Part shown: one piece after another, positions 53,783 to 63,103 of the stretch
Layout of the letters: each line of letters begins with the position of its first letter
How positions within the stretch are numbered: position 1 is the first letter of the stretch
Assembly: GCA_963763135.1 (NCBI GenBank)
Contig: CAVXNJ010000012.1
Coordinates: 1 to 64,000 of the forward strand
Direction: 5' to 3'
Source of the DNA: JANMZO01 sp963763135
GTDB lineage: Bacteria > Actinomycetota > Acidimicrobiia > Acidimicrobiales > JANYDT01
Length of the DNA: 64,000 bases
Notes under the pieces: model-generated
What the model saw: the letters and a program-made list of their open reading frames with translations, nothing else
Told to the model about the DNA's origin: nothing
Databases searched by the model: none
Position numbers and translations under genes: made by a program

Positions 53783-54985
53783 TTAGCGGCCGCGGCCGAA
53801 GCGGCCGTTGCGCCGGGAGTGGCGGGCCACCGCCAGTTCGACAAGGCGGTCGAGCAGCGCGCTGTAGCTCAGGCCGCTCGCTTCCCACAGTTTCGGGTAC
53901 ATCGAGATCGGGGTGAAGCCGGGGATCGTGTTGGCTTCGTTGATGATCCAGCCACGACCCGTGCCGCCGGTCGAGCCGTCGTCGAAGAAGAAGTCGACCC
54001 GGGCCATCCCTTCGCAGCGCAGCGCCTTGTAGGCGCGAATTGCCCAGGCCTGACCCTCGGCGAGTTGCTCGGGGGTGAGCGGGGCCGGGATGAGAAGCTG
54101 GGCGCTGTCGTCGAGGTACTTGTCTTCGTAGTCGTAGAAGTCGTTGCCCGGCTTGATCTCTCCGGCGACCGAGACTTCGGGATGCTCGTTGCCGAGCACG
54201 GCGAACTCGATCTCGCGACCCTTGATGGCTTCTTCGACCACGAGAAAGTCGTCGAAGCCGAGGGCCACTTCCACCGCGGCTTGGAACGACTCGGGGTCGG
54301 TGGCTCTCGAGACCCCGACTGACGATCCCAGGTTGGCCGGCTTCACGAAGACCGGCCAGCCCAGCACGCTCTCGGTTTCGGCGGTGAATGCGGCGACGGC
54401 AGCCCGGTCGTTCAGGTCCCAGGCCGCCCGCCACAGCCATTTCGCCTGCGGGAGCCCTGCCGCGTTGAGCACGTCCTTGGCGACGGCCTTGTCCATCGAC
54501 ACCGACGAACCGAGCACGCCCGAACCCACGTAGGGAACGCCGGCGAGTTCGAGCAGACCCTGCATCGTGCCGTCTTCACCGTAGGGGCCGTGGAGGATCG
54601 GGATGACGACGGGGAGCGCCTCCACGGTCGGCTCGCTGTTTGCTTCGGCCACGGCCTTGTCGGCTTCGGTCAGTGCGGGCAGCACGGCGCTCTGGATGAC
54701 CGGCTCACCTTCGGCGACGAGCTTGCGGGGAAGCGAAGCCGGGTCGGCCCCTTCGGCGATGGCCCGGACCACCGACTCCGCGGTGAGCGAGCGGACCCAT
54801 GCGCCGTCGCGGTTCACGCCGATCGGCTGGACCTCGTAGCGCTCGGGATCGAGGGACCGCAGGACCGCAACGGCCGAGGTGCACGACACGTCGTGCTCAG
54901 CCGAGCGCCCGCCGAACAGCACAATGACGCGCCGCTTCTTCGGTTTTGGCGCGCTGGAGGGCACGTTTGCGGTCGAGTCGGTCAT
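53783..54985 (-). CDS. ddl: D-alanine--D-alanine ligase
   Basis: 400 residues, ATP-grasp ligase making the D-Ala-D-Ala end of peptidoglycan precursors. Seen: VIVLFGGRSAEHDVSCTSAV, PILHGPYGEDGTMQGLLELA, GVPYVGSGVLGSSVSMDKAV, FVKPANLGSSVGVSRA and the metal site RVDFFFDDGSTGGTGRGWII with EANTIPGFTPISMYPKLWEA. The ATG at 54985 has GGAGG five bases upstream. The start lies on the first copy of a tandem repeat that supplies two coupled minicistrons ahead of it. Confidence 0.93.
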   Translation of the reverse strand: MTDSTANVPSSAPKPKKRRVIVLFGGRSAEHDVSCTSAVAVLRSLDPERYEVQPIGVNRDGAWVRSLTAESVVRAIAEGADPASLPRKLVAEGEPVIQSAVLPALTEADKAVAEANSEPTVEALPVVIPILHGPYGEDGTMQGLLELAGVPYVGSGVLGSSVSMDKAVAKDVLNAAGLPQAKWLWRAAWDLNDRAAVAAFTAETESVLGWPVFVKPANLGSSVGVSRATDPESFQAAVEVALGFDDFLVVEEAIKGREIEFAVLGNEHPEVSVAGEIKPGNDFYDYEDKYLDDSAQLLIPAPLTPEQLAEGQAWAIRAYKALRCEGMARVDFFFDDGSTGGTGRGWIINEANTIPGFTPISMYPKLWEASGLSYSALLDRLVELAVARHSRRNGRFGRGR

Positions 54986-55158
54986 GTCATCCTCCGATGG
55001 CGCGTTGGCCAACCAAGTGCTGCCACGCAAGTCCCCGAACCGGTGTGAACCGTCATGTCATCCTCCGATGGCGCGTTGGCCAACCAAGTGCTGCCACGCA
55101 AGTCCCCGAACCGGTGTGAACCGTCATGTCATCCTCCGATGGCGCGTTGGCCAACCAA
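54981..55158. repeat. 2.5 tandem copies of a 71-bp repeat over the membrane-protein/ddl junction
   Basis: Copies start at 54981, 55052 and 55123, identical where aligned. The unit carries the end of the membrane-protein gene, its stop, a GGAGG and an ATG. The minus strand thereby gains two identical 24-codon minicistrons (55127 to 55053 and 55056 to 54982), each with GGAGG, each ending in an ATGA overlap with the next ATG, the second with ddl. Confidence 0.9.
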
Positions 55159-55533
55159 AATCGCTCGGATGCCTAGCCCCATGATGAAGAGGCCGCCGAA
55201 GCCGTAGAGCAGGTAGAGCTTGTGCATCATCTGGTTGCGGTACGAGTAGATGATGCCGATCGCGATGATGGCGACGAAGCCGTAGAACAGGTGGAACTGC
55301 GGGGGCTCGATCTTCTGCTTGTTTACCATCCAGACACCGAGCATGACCTGCACAAACACCGCGATTTCGACGACGATCGTGAACCACCACAGCGAACGGG
55401 TGCGGAGCGCTTCGTACTTGTGGGCCCCGAGCGACCACACGCCGGCCATGCCGTTGCCGATGATCATGACCCAGGCCCAGGCCTTGTGGACCTGCAGAAC
55501 GCTGGCGAAGACGAGTCCCGGGGTCAAAGCCAT
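55129..55533 (-). CDS. Four-helix membrane protein of unknown function
   Basis: 134 residues from the ATG at 55533: MALTPGLVFASVLQVHKAWA, then helices around VMIIGNGMAGVWSLGAHK, WFTIVVEIAVFVQVMLGVWM, FVAIIAIGIIYSYR and LLYGFGGLFIMGLGIRAIL. An upstream frame to 55668 is hydrophilic, so the short start is preferred. It resembles small conserved actinobacterial membrane proteins; I recognise no function. Its stop (55129-55131) lies in the 71-bp repeat, directly ahead of the minicistrons and ddl. Confidence 0.65.
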   Translation of the reverse strand: MALTPGLVFASVLQVHKAWAWVMIIGNGMAGVWSLGAHKYEALRTRSLWWFTIVVEIAVFVQVMLGVWMVNKQKIEPPQFHLFYGFVAIIAIGIIYSYRNQMMHKLYLLYGFGGLFIMGLGIRAILVGQRAIGG

Positions 55534-55633
55534 GTGTATGCGGTCGAGCACGGCCAGCCACGCTAGTGCCTCCCAACCACCCCGTTCGGTGAACCGCTCC
55601 GCTAGCCGCCAGTTTCGACTCCGTGATCCGCCA

Positions 55634-55680
55634 AGGTTTGGATGTTTCTGCCCGCCCACCGGCAACATTCATCCAAACCT
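55634..55680. repeat. Hairpin family B, copy 1
   Basis: Outer arms AGGTTTGGATG and CATCCAAACCT (perfect, 11 bp), internal loop TTTCTG / CAACATT, inner stem around CCCGCCCACCGG. It lies in the divergent gap between the four-helix membrane gene and proS, 88 bp from copy 2. Confidence 0.85.
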
Positions 55681-55721
55681 CGCGGACGCGCCGACTAGCT
55701 GAGCCGGCCCGACCCATTCCA

Positions 55722-55768
55722 AGGTTCGGATGTTTCTAACCGCCCACCGGCAACATTCATCCAAACCT
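55722..55768. repeat. Hairpin family B, copy 2
   Basis: Arms AGGTTCGGATG and CATCCAAACCT (one mismatch), internal loop TTTCTAA / CAACATT. Same orientation as copy 1. Confidence 0.85.
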
Positions 55769-55838
55769 CGCGAAACCCGTGGCCACGGATTTGGAAACCA
55801 TCCGGGTCGTCGGTGATCTTCGCTAGCCTCTAGAACCT

Positions 55839-57590
55839 ATGTTGCGAATGTCGACCCTGTTCCTGCGGACACTTCGAGAAGATCCCGTCGACGCCGAGGT
55901 GCCGAGCCACAAGCTGCTCGTCCGGGCTGGCTACGTTCGGCGGGCCGCACCGGGGATCTACTCGTGGCTGCCGCTGGGTTACAAGGTGTACCGCAACATC
56001 GAGCGTGTCGTGCGTGAGGAGATGGACGAGGCCGGTTTCCAGGAAGTCCACTTCCCCGCCCTGCTCCCCAAGGATCCCTACGACAAGACCGGTCGCTGGA
56101 CCGACTACGGCGACGATCTCTTCCGCCTCCAGGACCGCAAGAAGAACGACTACCTCCTCGGTCCGACCCACGAGGAGATGTTCACGCTCCTGGTGAAGGA
56201 CCTGTACTCGTCGTACAAGGACCTGCCGCTCGCGATCTATCAAATCCAGACCAAGTACCGCGACGAGCCCCGGCCCCGCGCCGGCATCCTCCGCGGCCGC
56301 GAGTTCGTCATGAAGGACTCGTACTCCTTCGACATCGACGACGCCGGTCTCGAAGCGAGCTACCAGCGCCACCGGGCCGCGTACATCAAAACGTTTGCGC
56401 GCTTAGGACTCGAGACCGTCATCGTTTCGGCGACGTCGGGCGCCATGGGCGGCTCGGCCTCCGAAGAGTTCATCAACCCCTGCCCCGTCGGCGAAGACAC
56501 GTTCATCCAGTGCACCTCGTGTGGCTATGCAGCCAACGTCGAAGCGGTGAAGATCGTGGTGCCGCCAGCGCAGTCGTATGACCACTTACCACCCGCGAGC
56601 GTGGAAGACACCCCCAAGACGCCCACCATCGAGACGCTCGTGAACATGCTCAACGAGCGCTTCCCCCGGGCTGACCGGAAGTGGGAAGCGGCCGACACGC
56701 TGAAGAACGTCGTCGTCAACCTGTTGCATCCCGATGGCCGGAAGGAACCCCTCGCTGTAGGCCTGCCGGGTAATCGCGAGGTCGACATGAAGCGCCTCGA
56801 GGCGCAGGTCTCGCCGGCCGTCGTTGAGGCCTTCGAGGTCGAGGACTTCGCCAAGAATCCCGCGTTGAAGAAGGGTTACATCGGGCCGGGATCGCTGGGC
56901 ACGAAGGGCACCTCCGGCATCCGCTACCTGCTCGATCCCCGCATCGCCGAAGGAACCGCCTGGGTCACGGGCGCCGACGAGTACAACAAGCACGTCATCG
57001 GCCTCGTGGTCGGGCGCGACTTCACCGCCGACGGCACCATCGAAGCGGCCGAAGTTCTCGCCGACGATCCCTGCCCCAAGTGCGGCTCCGCTCTCAAGAT
57101 GGAGAAGGGCTTGGAGATGGGCCACATCTTCCAGCTCGGCCGCAAGTACGCGGAAGCGCTCGGCCTGATGGTGCTCGACCAGAACGGCAAGCAGCAGGTC
57201 GTCACCATGGGTTCCTACGGAATCGGCGTCTCCCGGGCAGTCGCCGCCATCGCCGAGCAGACCCACGACCAGTACGGCCTGTGCTGGCCCCGTGAGGTCG
57301 CCCCGGCCCAGGTCCACATCGTCGCCGCTGGCAACGCCGAAGACGTCTTCAACGAAGCCACCCGCATCGCCGAAGGCCTCGACGCCGCCCGCGTCTCGGT
57401 CATCTTCGACGACCGCTCCGGCGTTAGTGCCGGCGTGAAGTTCAAAGACGCCGAACTGCTCGGTATGCCGACCATCGTGGTCGTTGGCAAGGGCCTGGCC
57501 GACGGCGTCGTCGAAGTGAAAGACCGCAAGTCCGGCACCAAGACCAACGTCCCGGTCACCGAGATCATCGACTACCTCGCCGCGCTGTAG
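55839..57590 (+). CDS. proS: Prolyl-tRNA synthetase
   Basis: 583 residues, bacterial-type class II synthetase. Seen: MSTLFLRTLREDPVDAEVPS, RRAAPGIYSWLPLGYKVYRN (motif 1), PTHEEMFTLLVKD and TKYRDEPRPRAGILRGREFV (motif 2), an inserted editing (YbaK-like) domain from about 230 to 380, FQLGRKYAEALGL, MGSYGIGVSRAVAAIAEQTH (motif 3) and an anticodon-binding domain. Cys pairs CTSCGYAAN and CPKCGS flank the insert. ATG at 55839 (MLRMSTLF) or 55848. Confidence 0.95.
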   Translation: MLRMSTLFLRTLREDPVDAEVPSHKLLVRAGYVRRAAPGIYSWLPLGYKVYRNIERVVREEMDEAGFQEVHFPALLPKDPYDKTGRWTDYGDDLFRLQDRKKNDYLLGPTHEEMFTLLVKDLYSSYKDLPLAIYQIQTKYRDEPRPRAGILRGREFVMKDSYSFDIDDAGLEASYQRHRAAYIKTFARLGLETVIVSATSGAMGGSASEEFINPCPVGEDTFIQCTSCGYAANVEAVKIVVPPAQSYDHLPPASVEDTPKTPTIETLVNMLNERFPRADRKWEAADTLKNVVVNLLHPDGRKEPLAVGLPGNREVDMKRLEAQVSPAVVEAFEVEDFAKNPALKKGYIGPGSLGTKGTSGIRYLLDPRIAEGTAWVTGADEYNKHVIGLVVGRDFTADGTIEAAEVLADDPCPKCGSALKMEKGLEMGHIFQLGRKYAEALGLMVLDQNGKQQVVTMGSYGIGVSRAVAAIAEQTHDQYGLCWPREVAPAQVHIVAAGNAEDVFNEATRIAEGLDAARVSVIFDDRSGVSAGVKFKDAELLGMPTIVVVGKGLADGVVEVKDRKSGTKTNVPVTEIIDYLAAL

Positions 57591-57732
57591 CACGCGGGCA
57601 TCCCCACGGTCGGCGCCTCGGAAGGGGTGTCGGCCTTGCGGTGCTGAAGTGCTTCTACCGCGAGTGGCCGGAGCGAGGCCGCTTCGCTACGCTGCCCGCG
57701 ATGCTGCGACAACCGAATAGCGCCCTCGCCGA

Positions 57733-59074
57733 GTGAACGCCGACGAGGGATCGCTAACCGTTCAGCCCGCTTCCACCGCCACCGCCACCGCCACCTCCAA
57801 CGCCGACGACGCCTCCATCGCCGACGACGCCGCGGTCGCCCGACTTCGAGATACGCAGTTTGGATGGCTGTGGCTGAACTCGGTGAGCTTCACGCTCATC
57901 AGCACGGCCGAACGTTTCACGTTCGTGTGGCTCGTCATTGAGACCCTGAACGGGCCCGGTTGGGTTTCCGGGGGAATTCTGTTCGCGCTCGGACTCCCCG
58001 TGTTCCTCCTCGTGCTTCCCGCCGGGGCTTTGGCCGACCGCTACGACCGGCGAAAGATGCTGCTCACCACCCAACTTGCGGGTGCGCTTATCACCTTGCT
58101 CAGTGCCGTTCTGCTGTGGACCGACACCATGACGCTACCGATCGCGTTCGTGCCCGCCGTAGGTCTGGGCTGCGCCATGGCGTTCGGCATGCCGGTCCGG
58201 TCGTCGCTCGTTTCCGCCGTCGTCCCCCGGCCGCTGCTGATGAAGGCGATCGCCACGAACACGGTCGGCATGAACATCGCAATGATCGCCGGACCCGTCA
58301 TCGGGGGATTCGCCGTTCGCAACTGGGGAATTGCCGCGGCATTCGCCATCGAGTCCGGCCTGTTCGCCCTCGGGTTCCTATCGCTTTGGGCACTGCGGAT
58401 TCCGCCACACAACTAAGCGCCACCGGCACGAAACAGCCGGTCGGAGCCACGCGGAGACGGCGAAGTCACTCATCGTTTCGATCGGCGAAGGACTTCGGTT
58501 CGTGTGGAGTTCGCCATCGCTGCGAGCGCTCTTCGCACTGCTCTTAGCGGGCGGCTTTTTGATGATGGGCTCCTCCGCCGCCCTGCTTCCGCGAATCGCT
58601 CGGGACGAATTCGGAAAAGATGCGGATCAGGCGTCGGCGTTGTTCGCCTTCATGGGGGCCGGGATGACCTGTTCGTCGGTGTTCCTCCTGACCCGCCGCG
58701 GCGTCCCCCGCAAGGGCCGACTGTTTCTGGTGGCGATGACGTCGGGAGCGATCTGTCACGCGGCGCAGGGTTTCGCACCGTCGTATGTGATCCTGGCCGC
58801 CCTGCTCGTATGGTGGGGAGCGTCGGGCGGCTTCTACGCCAACCTGAATCAGACCCTCATTCAAAGCGCCACACCGATCGACATGATGGGACGGGTCATG
58901 AGCCTCGCCGTGCTGGCCAACGCCGGCGTCGCACCGCTCGGGTCACTCCTGGCGGGCACGATTGCCGACTCCAGGCTGGGTCCTCAGACGACATACGGCA
59001 TGTTCGGAATTGCCGGTATCTGCGCCGTGACCGCGGCCTGGGTCTTTGCCCGATCACTTCGGGAAATTCCTTAG
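57733..59074 (+). CDS. MFS transporter, one frameshift
   Basis: About 446 residues in two frames. N-half: alanine/threonine-rich start, then FGWLWLNSVSFTLISTAERF, LVLPAGALADRYDRRKML (MFS loop 2-3 motif) and MAFGMPVRSSLVSAVVPRPL. From about 58405 the next frame continues IVSIGEGLRFVWSSPSLRAL and then MMGRVMSLAVLANAGVAPLG. Matches MFS_3/EntS-type drug or siderophore exporters. The length 1342 is one over a multiple of three, so a single inserted base is enough. GTG start. Confidence 0.82.
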
Positions 59075-59107
59075 CAAACGCTGCCCACAAACCCGGCCCG
59101 GACGCGG

Positions 59108-59158
59108 CTGTGGTGGGCTTCTCGCCTCCCGGTCTGGGAAACGTGAAGCCCACCACAG
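59108..59158. terminator. Two-way hairpin between the convergent MFS and DUF455 genes
   Basis: Perfect 14-bp outer arms CTGTGGTGGGCTTC and GAAGCCCACCACAG, an internal loop of about 5 nt per side, and an inner TCCC/GGGA stem. It has no T-run. The same nested outline as hairpin families A and B, with unrelated sequence. Confidence 0.7.
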
Positions 59159-59179
59159 GCCAAAGCGACAAGAGAAGAC

Positions 59180-60034
59180 TTAGACCGCCGTGAGTTGCGA
59201 GGCTTTCACTTCGGCCATCTTGGCGGCCTGGCGGGCGCGGGCTTCGTCCATGGCCTGGGCGGCGAGGTCGACGATCTCGTGGATCTCGGTCTCGTTGAAG
59301 CCGGCGAGCTTGCGGAAGTTGTGGGCCAGGTGCACCGGGTTGACTTCGCTCTCGCCCCGGAATCCGCCGTAGGAGAACAGCTTGTCGACGGCCTTCTGGA
59401 ACTCGAGGGCCCGCTTCTGACGCTCGGGATCCTTCGCCGTGATCTTGCGCAGCCAGTCGGAGCCCATCTTCACGTGGGTCACTTCGTCGGCCAGCATCCA
59501 GTCTTCGCAGAAGAACAGGACCGGGTCGTTGGTGTTGTCGCCGAACTCCCGCATCGTGTTGAACACGTCGATGGCCAGACCTTCGAGGGCCCGGTTGACG
59601 CCGGCGAGGCGAAGAATCGGATCGGCGTTGCAGGCCGCTTCGAACAACGTGGTCTGCTCGGCGAACTCGCCCACCTCGGTGCCCATGTGGTCGCCCAACT
59701 TGATCGAGATCTCGCAGTGGCGGGCTTCGTCCCAGCACTGACGGGCCATGTCGAGCTTGAGCTCAAACGGTACGTCTTCGGCGCCGCTGCCGACGTTGTA
59801 GTCGTAGCAGGTGCGTCCGGCTCCTTCGAGGGCCTGGATCTCACCGGTGAAGATGCCGTGCATCAGGCGACGGGCGCGTTCCGGAGCATCGGGATCGTCG
59901 ACGTGGAATCCACCGCGGCGAACACCCTTCTTCTCGAAGTCGATCGTGCGCGGATCGAACATCGTTTCCTCGATACGGATGCGTACGAATCGATCGTCGC
60001 GGGCCAAGTCGTCGGTAGACAGCATGCGCTTCAT
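59180..60034 (-). CDS. DUF455 ferritin-like protein
   Basis: 284 residues of the DUF455/MiaE-like four-helix di-iron fold. Iron-ligand motifs: MHGIFTGEIQALEGAGRTCY, RQCWDEARHCEISIKLGDHM (Glu and His of ExxH type), VNRALEGLAIDVFNTMREFG and DEVTHVKMGSDWLRKI. Members are diiron oxygenases or oxidases of unknown substrate. The ATG at 60034 has AAGG about nine bases upstream; a GTG at 60043 and ATG at 60025 are alternatives. Confidence 0.82.
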   Translation of the reverse strand: MKRMLSTDDLARDDRFVRIRIEETMFDPRTIDFEKKGVRRGGFHVDDPDAPERARRLMHGIFTGEIQALEGAGRTCYDYNVGSGAEDVPFELKLDMARQCWDEARHCEISIKLGDHMGTEVGEFAEQTTLFEAACNADPILRLAGVNRALEGLAIDVFNTMREFGDNTNDPVLFFCEDWMLADEVTHVKMGSDWLRKITAKDPERQKRALEFQKAVDKLFSYGGFRGESEVNPVHLAHNFRKLAGFNETEIHEIVDLAAQAMDEARARQAAKMAEVKASQLTAV

Positions 60035-60111
60035 GAGGAGCACCTTCCATTGGTGAAGTTCGTCACAGTCTATCTATCGGCAGCGCAGATGGGAAAGCCA
60101 ACCAAAACGAA

Positions 60112-60158
60112 CAAGAAAAATAGGACCCGATCGACCGAACCTCCGGTCGATCGGGTCC
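60112..60158 (-). terminator. Intrinsic terminator for the BNR-repeat protein gene
   Basis: Perfect 15-bp arms GGACCCGATCGACCG and CGGTCGATCGGGTCC (60123-60137, 60144-60158). On the minus strand the stem is followed by TATTTTTCTTG, a true U-tract. It is 31 bp past the stop at 60189. Confidence 0.92.
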
Positions 60159-60188
60159 CCTCGGATCCCTTAAGGTCCCCCGAATCGG

Positions 60189-61774
60189 CTACAAAACGAC
60201 CCGGGTGGTCACGGCATCCTGGTTCGGAGCGTTTTCTCCCGGATTGCCTCGGAAGTCCGTCCAGACCGGGTGGGCTACGCCGTCGGTACCAACGGCAACT
60301 CCGGTGTAATCGCCGATGAAGCCGCCACCGGCGAACTGGATGCCCGGATCGGATGCCTGCTCGGTCAACTTCGTTGATGGGGACCAGGTAAGACCATTAT
60401 CGCCGCTCCTCACGTACGCAAAGTCGAGCAGGCCGCTGGCCGCCCCGGCGAATTCCCGGGTGTAGTACGACACGATCACCTTGCCCGCGTGGGCACCAAC
60501 CCACGGGAACGTCTTGTCTTCCGGCGACGACGTGAGCCGCTGCTTGGCGGTCCAAACGATCCCGTCAGACGACGACTGCAGGAACACCTGCGAACTCGAA
60601 AGCGTGCTGGTTCCGGCACTGTTGTCGGCCCACGCCATGTACAGGCGGCCCGTCGCCCGGTCGATCGTCAGTGCGGCGAACGAATTGAGTCGGAAGTTGA
60701 GACCGGTCAACGAACCACGACCCTGTGCGTTCAAAGGATAGGTCTCATCGACGTTTCGGGCGGCAACCTGCTGGGTCCAGCTCTTGCCCTTGTCGGTTGA
60801 TTTGGCCACGATGTTGTAATCGTTGAAGTTGTCGGCTGCGACGGCTCCTTCGAACGACACATACACCGCTCCGTCGTTCCCGACGACCGGCACCGAACCC
60901 TGGTTGTACAGGTACGGTCCGCTGGCCAGCACCGAGGCGCCCCAGGTCTTGCCGAAGTCCCTCGACGACGACACGACGATCGGCGACGTGCCGTTGTTGT
61001 CCTTGAACACCGTCCACGACACGTACACGTCACCGGTCGTCGGACTCGCGCCGATGAATACCTTGTCGTTGAAGAACTGGGCACCACCGCTGTTGGCCAG
61101 AGCCACCGGGGCATCCCAGGTGTCACCGCCATCGTGGGACACGTTCACAGTGATGGCGTCAGCATCGGACGTGCGACTGAACACTATGTTCGCATAGTAA
61201 ACCGTGTTGTTCGGACCGAACACGATGGCCGGGTCACCCGCCGAATCCATCTTCTTGAAGTTGCCCTGACCACCCGACAGATGGGTGAGGCCGGGAAGTT
61301 GCACGTTCGTCCACGACACTCCACCGTTGTGCGACACGAACGCGATGCCCCCACCGTCGTTGCGCAGTGAACCATCGGCGCTTACGACGCAACACTGCCG
61401 ATAGTCGTTCGCGCCGGCGACCAGGTTGTTCGGGTCATTCGGGTTCACGGCGATGGCCGTTTCGTTCTGAGGCGTTCGGCATCCCTGATTTACGCCGGAG
61501 CCGGCGTTGATCGGATCACCGACGACCATGTCGACCGTGGTGGTGAACGGCGCGTACGGATTGGTGTTTCCCGTCGGAATGTACTGCTGACACTGCGCAG
61601 GAGCGTCGCCGTATCCGAGTTTGATGCTGAAGGGTAGGTGTCCTTTTACCGCGGCATCGGAGATCCGCTGCGGTTTGGGCGGATTCGATGCGGCACCCGC
61701 CGTTGCAGCTCCGGCGAAGATCATCACCCCCGCCGCTATCAGTCCCACATGCTGAAGAGGCGCGATCGGATCAT
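60189..61774 (-). CDS. Exported BNR/Asp-box repeat protein (sialidase-like beta-propeller), start frameshifted
   Basis: About 525 residues. The signal peptide VGLIAAGVMIFAGAATAGAA is in the main frame from 61748 (GTG). Seven-or-so Asp-box motifs of the S-x-D-x-G-x-x-W type are seen: SHNGGVSW, SHDGGDTW, SSRDFGKTW, STDKGKSW, SSSDGIVW, SGDNGLTW. Arg/Glu/Tyr catalytic residues of true sialidases cannot be verified. The ATG at 61774 (MIRSRLFSM) with AAAGGTG is probably the real start, one frame off near 61750. A hairpin covers that Shine-Dalgarno. Confidence 0.75.
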
Positions 61775-61776
61775 TG

Positions 61777-61821
61777 GAGTCACCTTTCAGCCAGCGGTTT
61801 CGCTGAACTGAAAGGTGACTC
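61777..61821 (-). promoter_or_regulatory. RNA hairpin over the Shine-Dalgarno of the BNR-repeat gene
   Basis: Perfect 14-bp arms GAGTCACCTTTCAG and CTGAAAGGTGACTC plus a 5-bp inner stem CAGCG-AAAC-CGCTG on the transcript strand. AAAGGTG of the 3' arm is the Shine-Dalgarno; the ATG at 61774 starts two bases after the stem, so the stem would hide it. Confidence 0.7.
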
Positions 61822-61884
61822 TATGTCGAATTCCGGATTCAGTGGCTTTTCAACTACTGCAAATCGACCCCAAGAGACGGGGTG

Positions 61885-63030
61885 TTACTTCACCGCACCG
61901 CTGGCGCGGAGGCTGGCGACTTCGTCGGTGCTGAAGCCGAACATCGCCAGCGTGGCGTCGGTGTCTTGACCGGCGTGCGAGGGCGGGCCCTGGATCTCGG
62001 CCGTGGTACGGCTGAAACGGGGCGCCGGGCTGGCCTGGGTGAGGCCAGCGACCTCGGTGAAGGTCTTGCGGGCCACGTTGTGCGGATGGTTCGGCGCTTC
62101 AGCCAACGTAAGCACCGGGGCGAAGCAGACGTCGGTGTGTTCCATCAGGGCACACCACTCGTCACGGGTCTTCGTGAGGAAGACCTTCGCGATCTGATCC
62201 TTCTGGTCGGGCCACTTGTTGCGGTCCATCTGGGTGTCCCAGTAAGCGTCGGTGAGTCCGGCCAGACGGCGAAGCTCGGCGTAGAACTGCGGCTCGATCG
62301 ACCCTAACGAGATGTACTTTCCGTCGGAGGTTTCGTAGGTGTCGTAGAAGTGAGCACCGGTGTCGAGCAGGTTCGTGCCGCGCTCCGGAACGAACGCGCC
62401 GGCCGCAGCCATGCCATGGAACATCGACATGAGGACGGCCGAACCGTCGATCATTGCGGTGTCGACGACCTGGCCCTTGCCCGACGTCTTCGCCTCGAGC
62501 AGCGCACACACCATGCCGAAGGCGAGGAACATGCCGCCGCCACCGAAGTCGCCGACCATGTTGAGCGGAGGTGTCGGCTTCTGGCCGACCCGGCCCATCG
62601 GCTCAAGCGCACCCGCGAGCGCGATGTAGTTGATGTCGTGACCGGCCGCCATGGCGTAGGGGCCTTCCTGACCCCAACCGGTCATGCGTCCGTAGACCAA
62701 CCTCGGGTTACGGGCCAGGCACTGCTCCGGGCCGAGGCCGAGGCGCTCGGTGACGCCCGGACGGAAGCCTTCGAACAATCCGTCGGCCTTCTCGATCAGA
62801 CGCATGACGGTTTCGATTCCGTCGGGGTTCTTCAGATCGACGCCGATGTTCTTCCGGCCGCGAGCCAAGATGTCCTTCGGCGGGTTGGCGGGATCACCGC
62901 CACGCACGTTCTGGGCCCGCTCCACCCGGATGACGGTCGCGCCCATGTCGGAAAGGAGCATCCCGGCAAAAGGGCCAGGTCCGATTCCGGCGAGTTCGAC
63001 GATGGTTATTCCGTGTAGTGGTCCAGGCAT
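61885..63030 (-). CDS. CaiB/BaiF-type CoA transferase, alpha-methylacyl-CoA racemase-like
   Basis: 381 residues of the family III CoA-transferase knot fold. Seen: LHGITIVELAGIGPGPFAGM, GADVIR-like LLSDMGATVIRVER, RKNIGVDLKNPDG, GLFEGFRPGVTERLG, RMTGWGQEGPYAMAAGHDIN (His/Asp pair of the racemases) and NMVGDFGGGGMFLAFGMVCA. Epimerises 2-methyl fatty acyl-CoAs in bile acid, steroid and branched-fat oxidation. ATG at 63030. Confidence 0.92.
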   Translation of the reverse strand: MPGPLHGITIVELAGIGPGPFAGMLLSDMGATVIRVERAQNVRGGDPANPPKDILARGRKNIGVDLKNPDGIETVMRLIEKADGLFEGFRPGVTERLGLGPEQCLARNPRLVYGRMTGWGQEGPYAMAAGHDINYIALAGALEPMGRVGQKPTPPLNMVGDFGGGGMFLAFGMVCALLEAKTSGKGQVVDTAMIDGSAVLMSMFHGMAAAGAFVPERGTNLLDTGAHFYDTYETSDGKYISLGSIEPQFYAELRRLAGLTDAYWDTQMDRNKWPDQKDQIAKVFLTKTRDEWCALMEHTDVCFAPVLTLAEAPNHPHNVARKTFTEVAGLTQASPAPRFSRTTAEIQGPPSHAGQDTDATLAMFGFSTDEVASLRASGAVK

Positions 63031-63103
63031 TCCCCCATCGTTGGCCGCATCGCATCAACGGCGCAAGTTGGCGGGGCCGAAACCAGTCCGGCCCTGCCCC
63101 GAC

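Noticed and set aside
53760..54440. N-terminal extension of the APH-like kinase
   Set aside because: That open frame is the out-of-frame shadow of ddl; the kinase starts at 53759.
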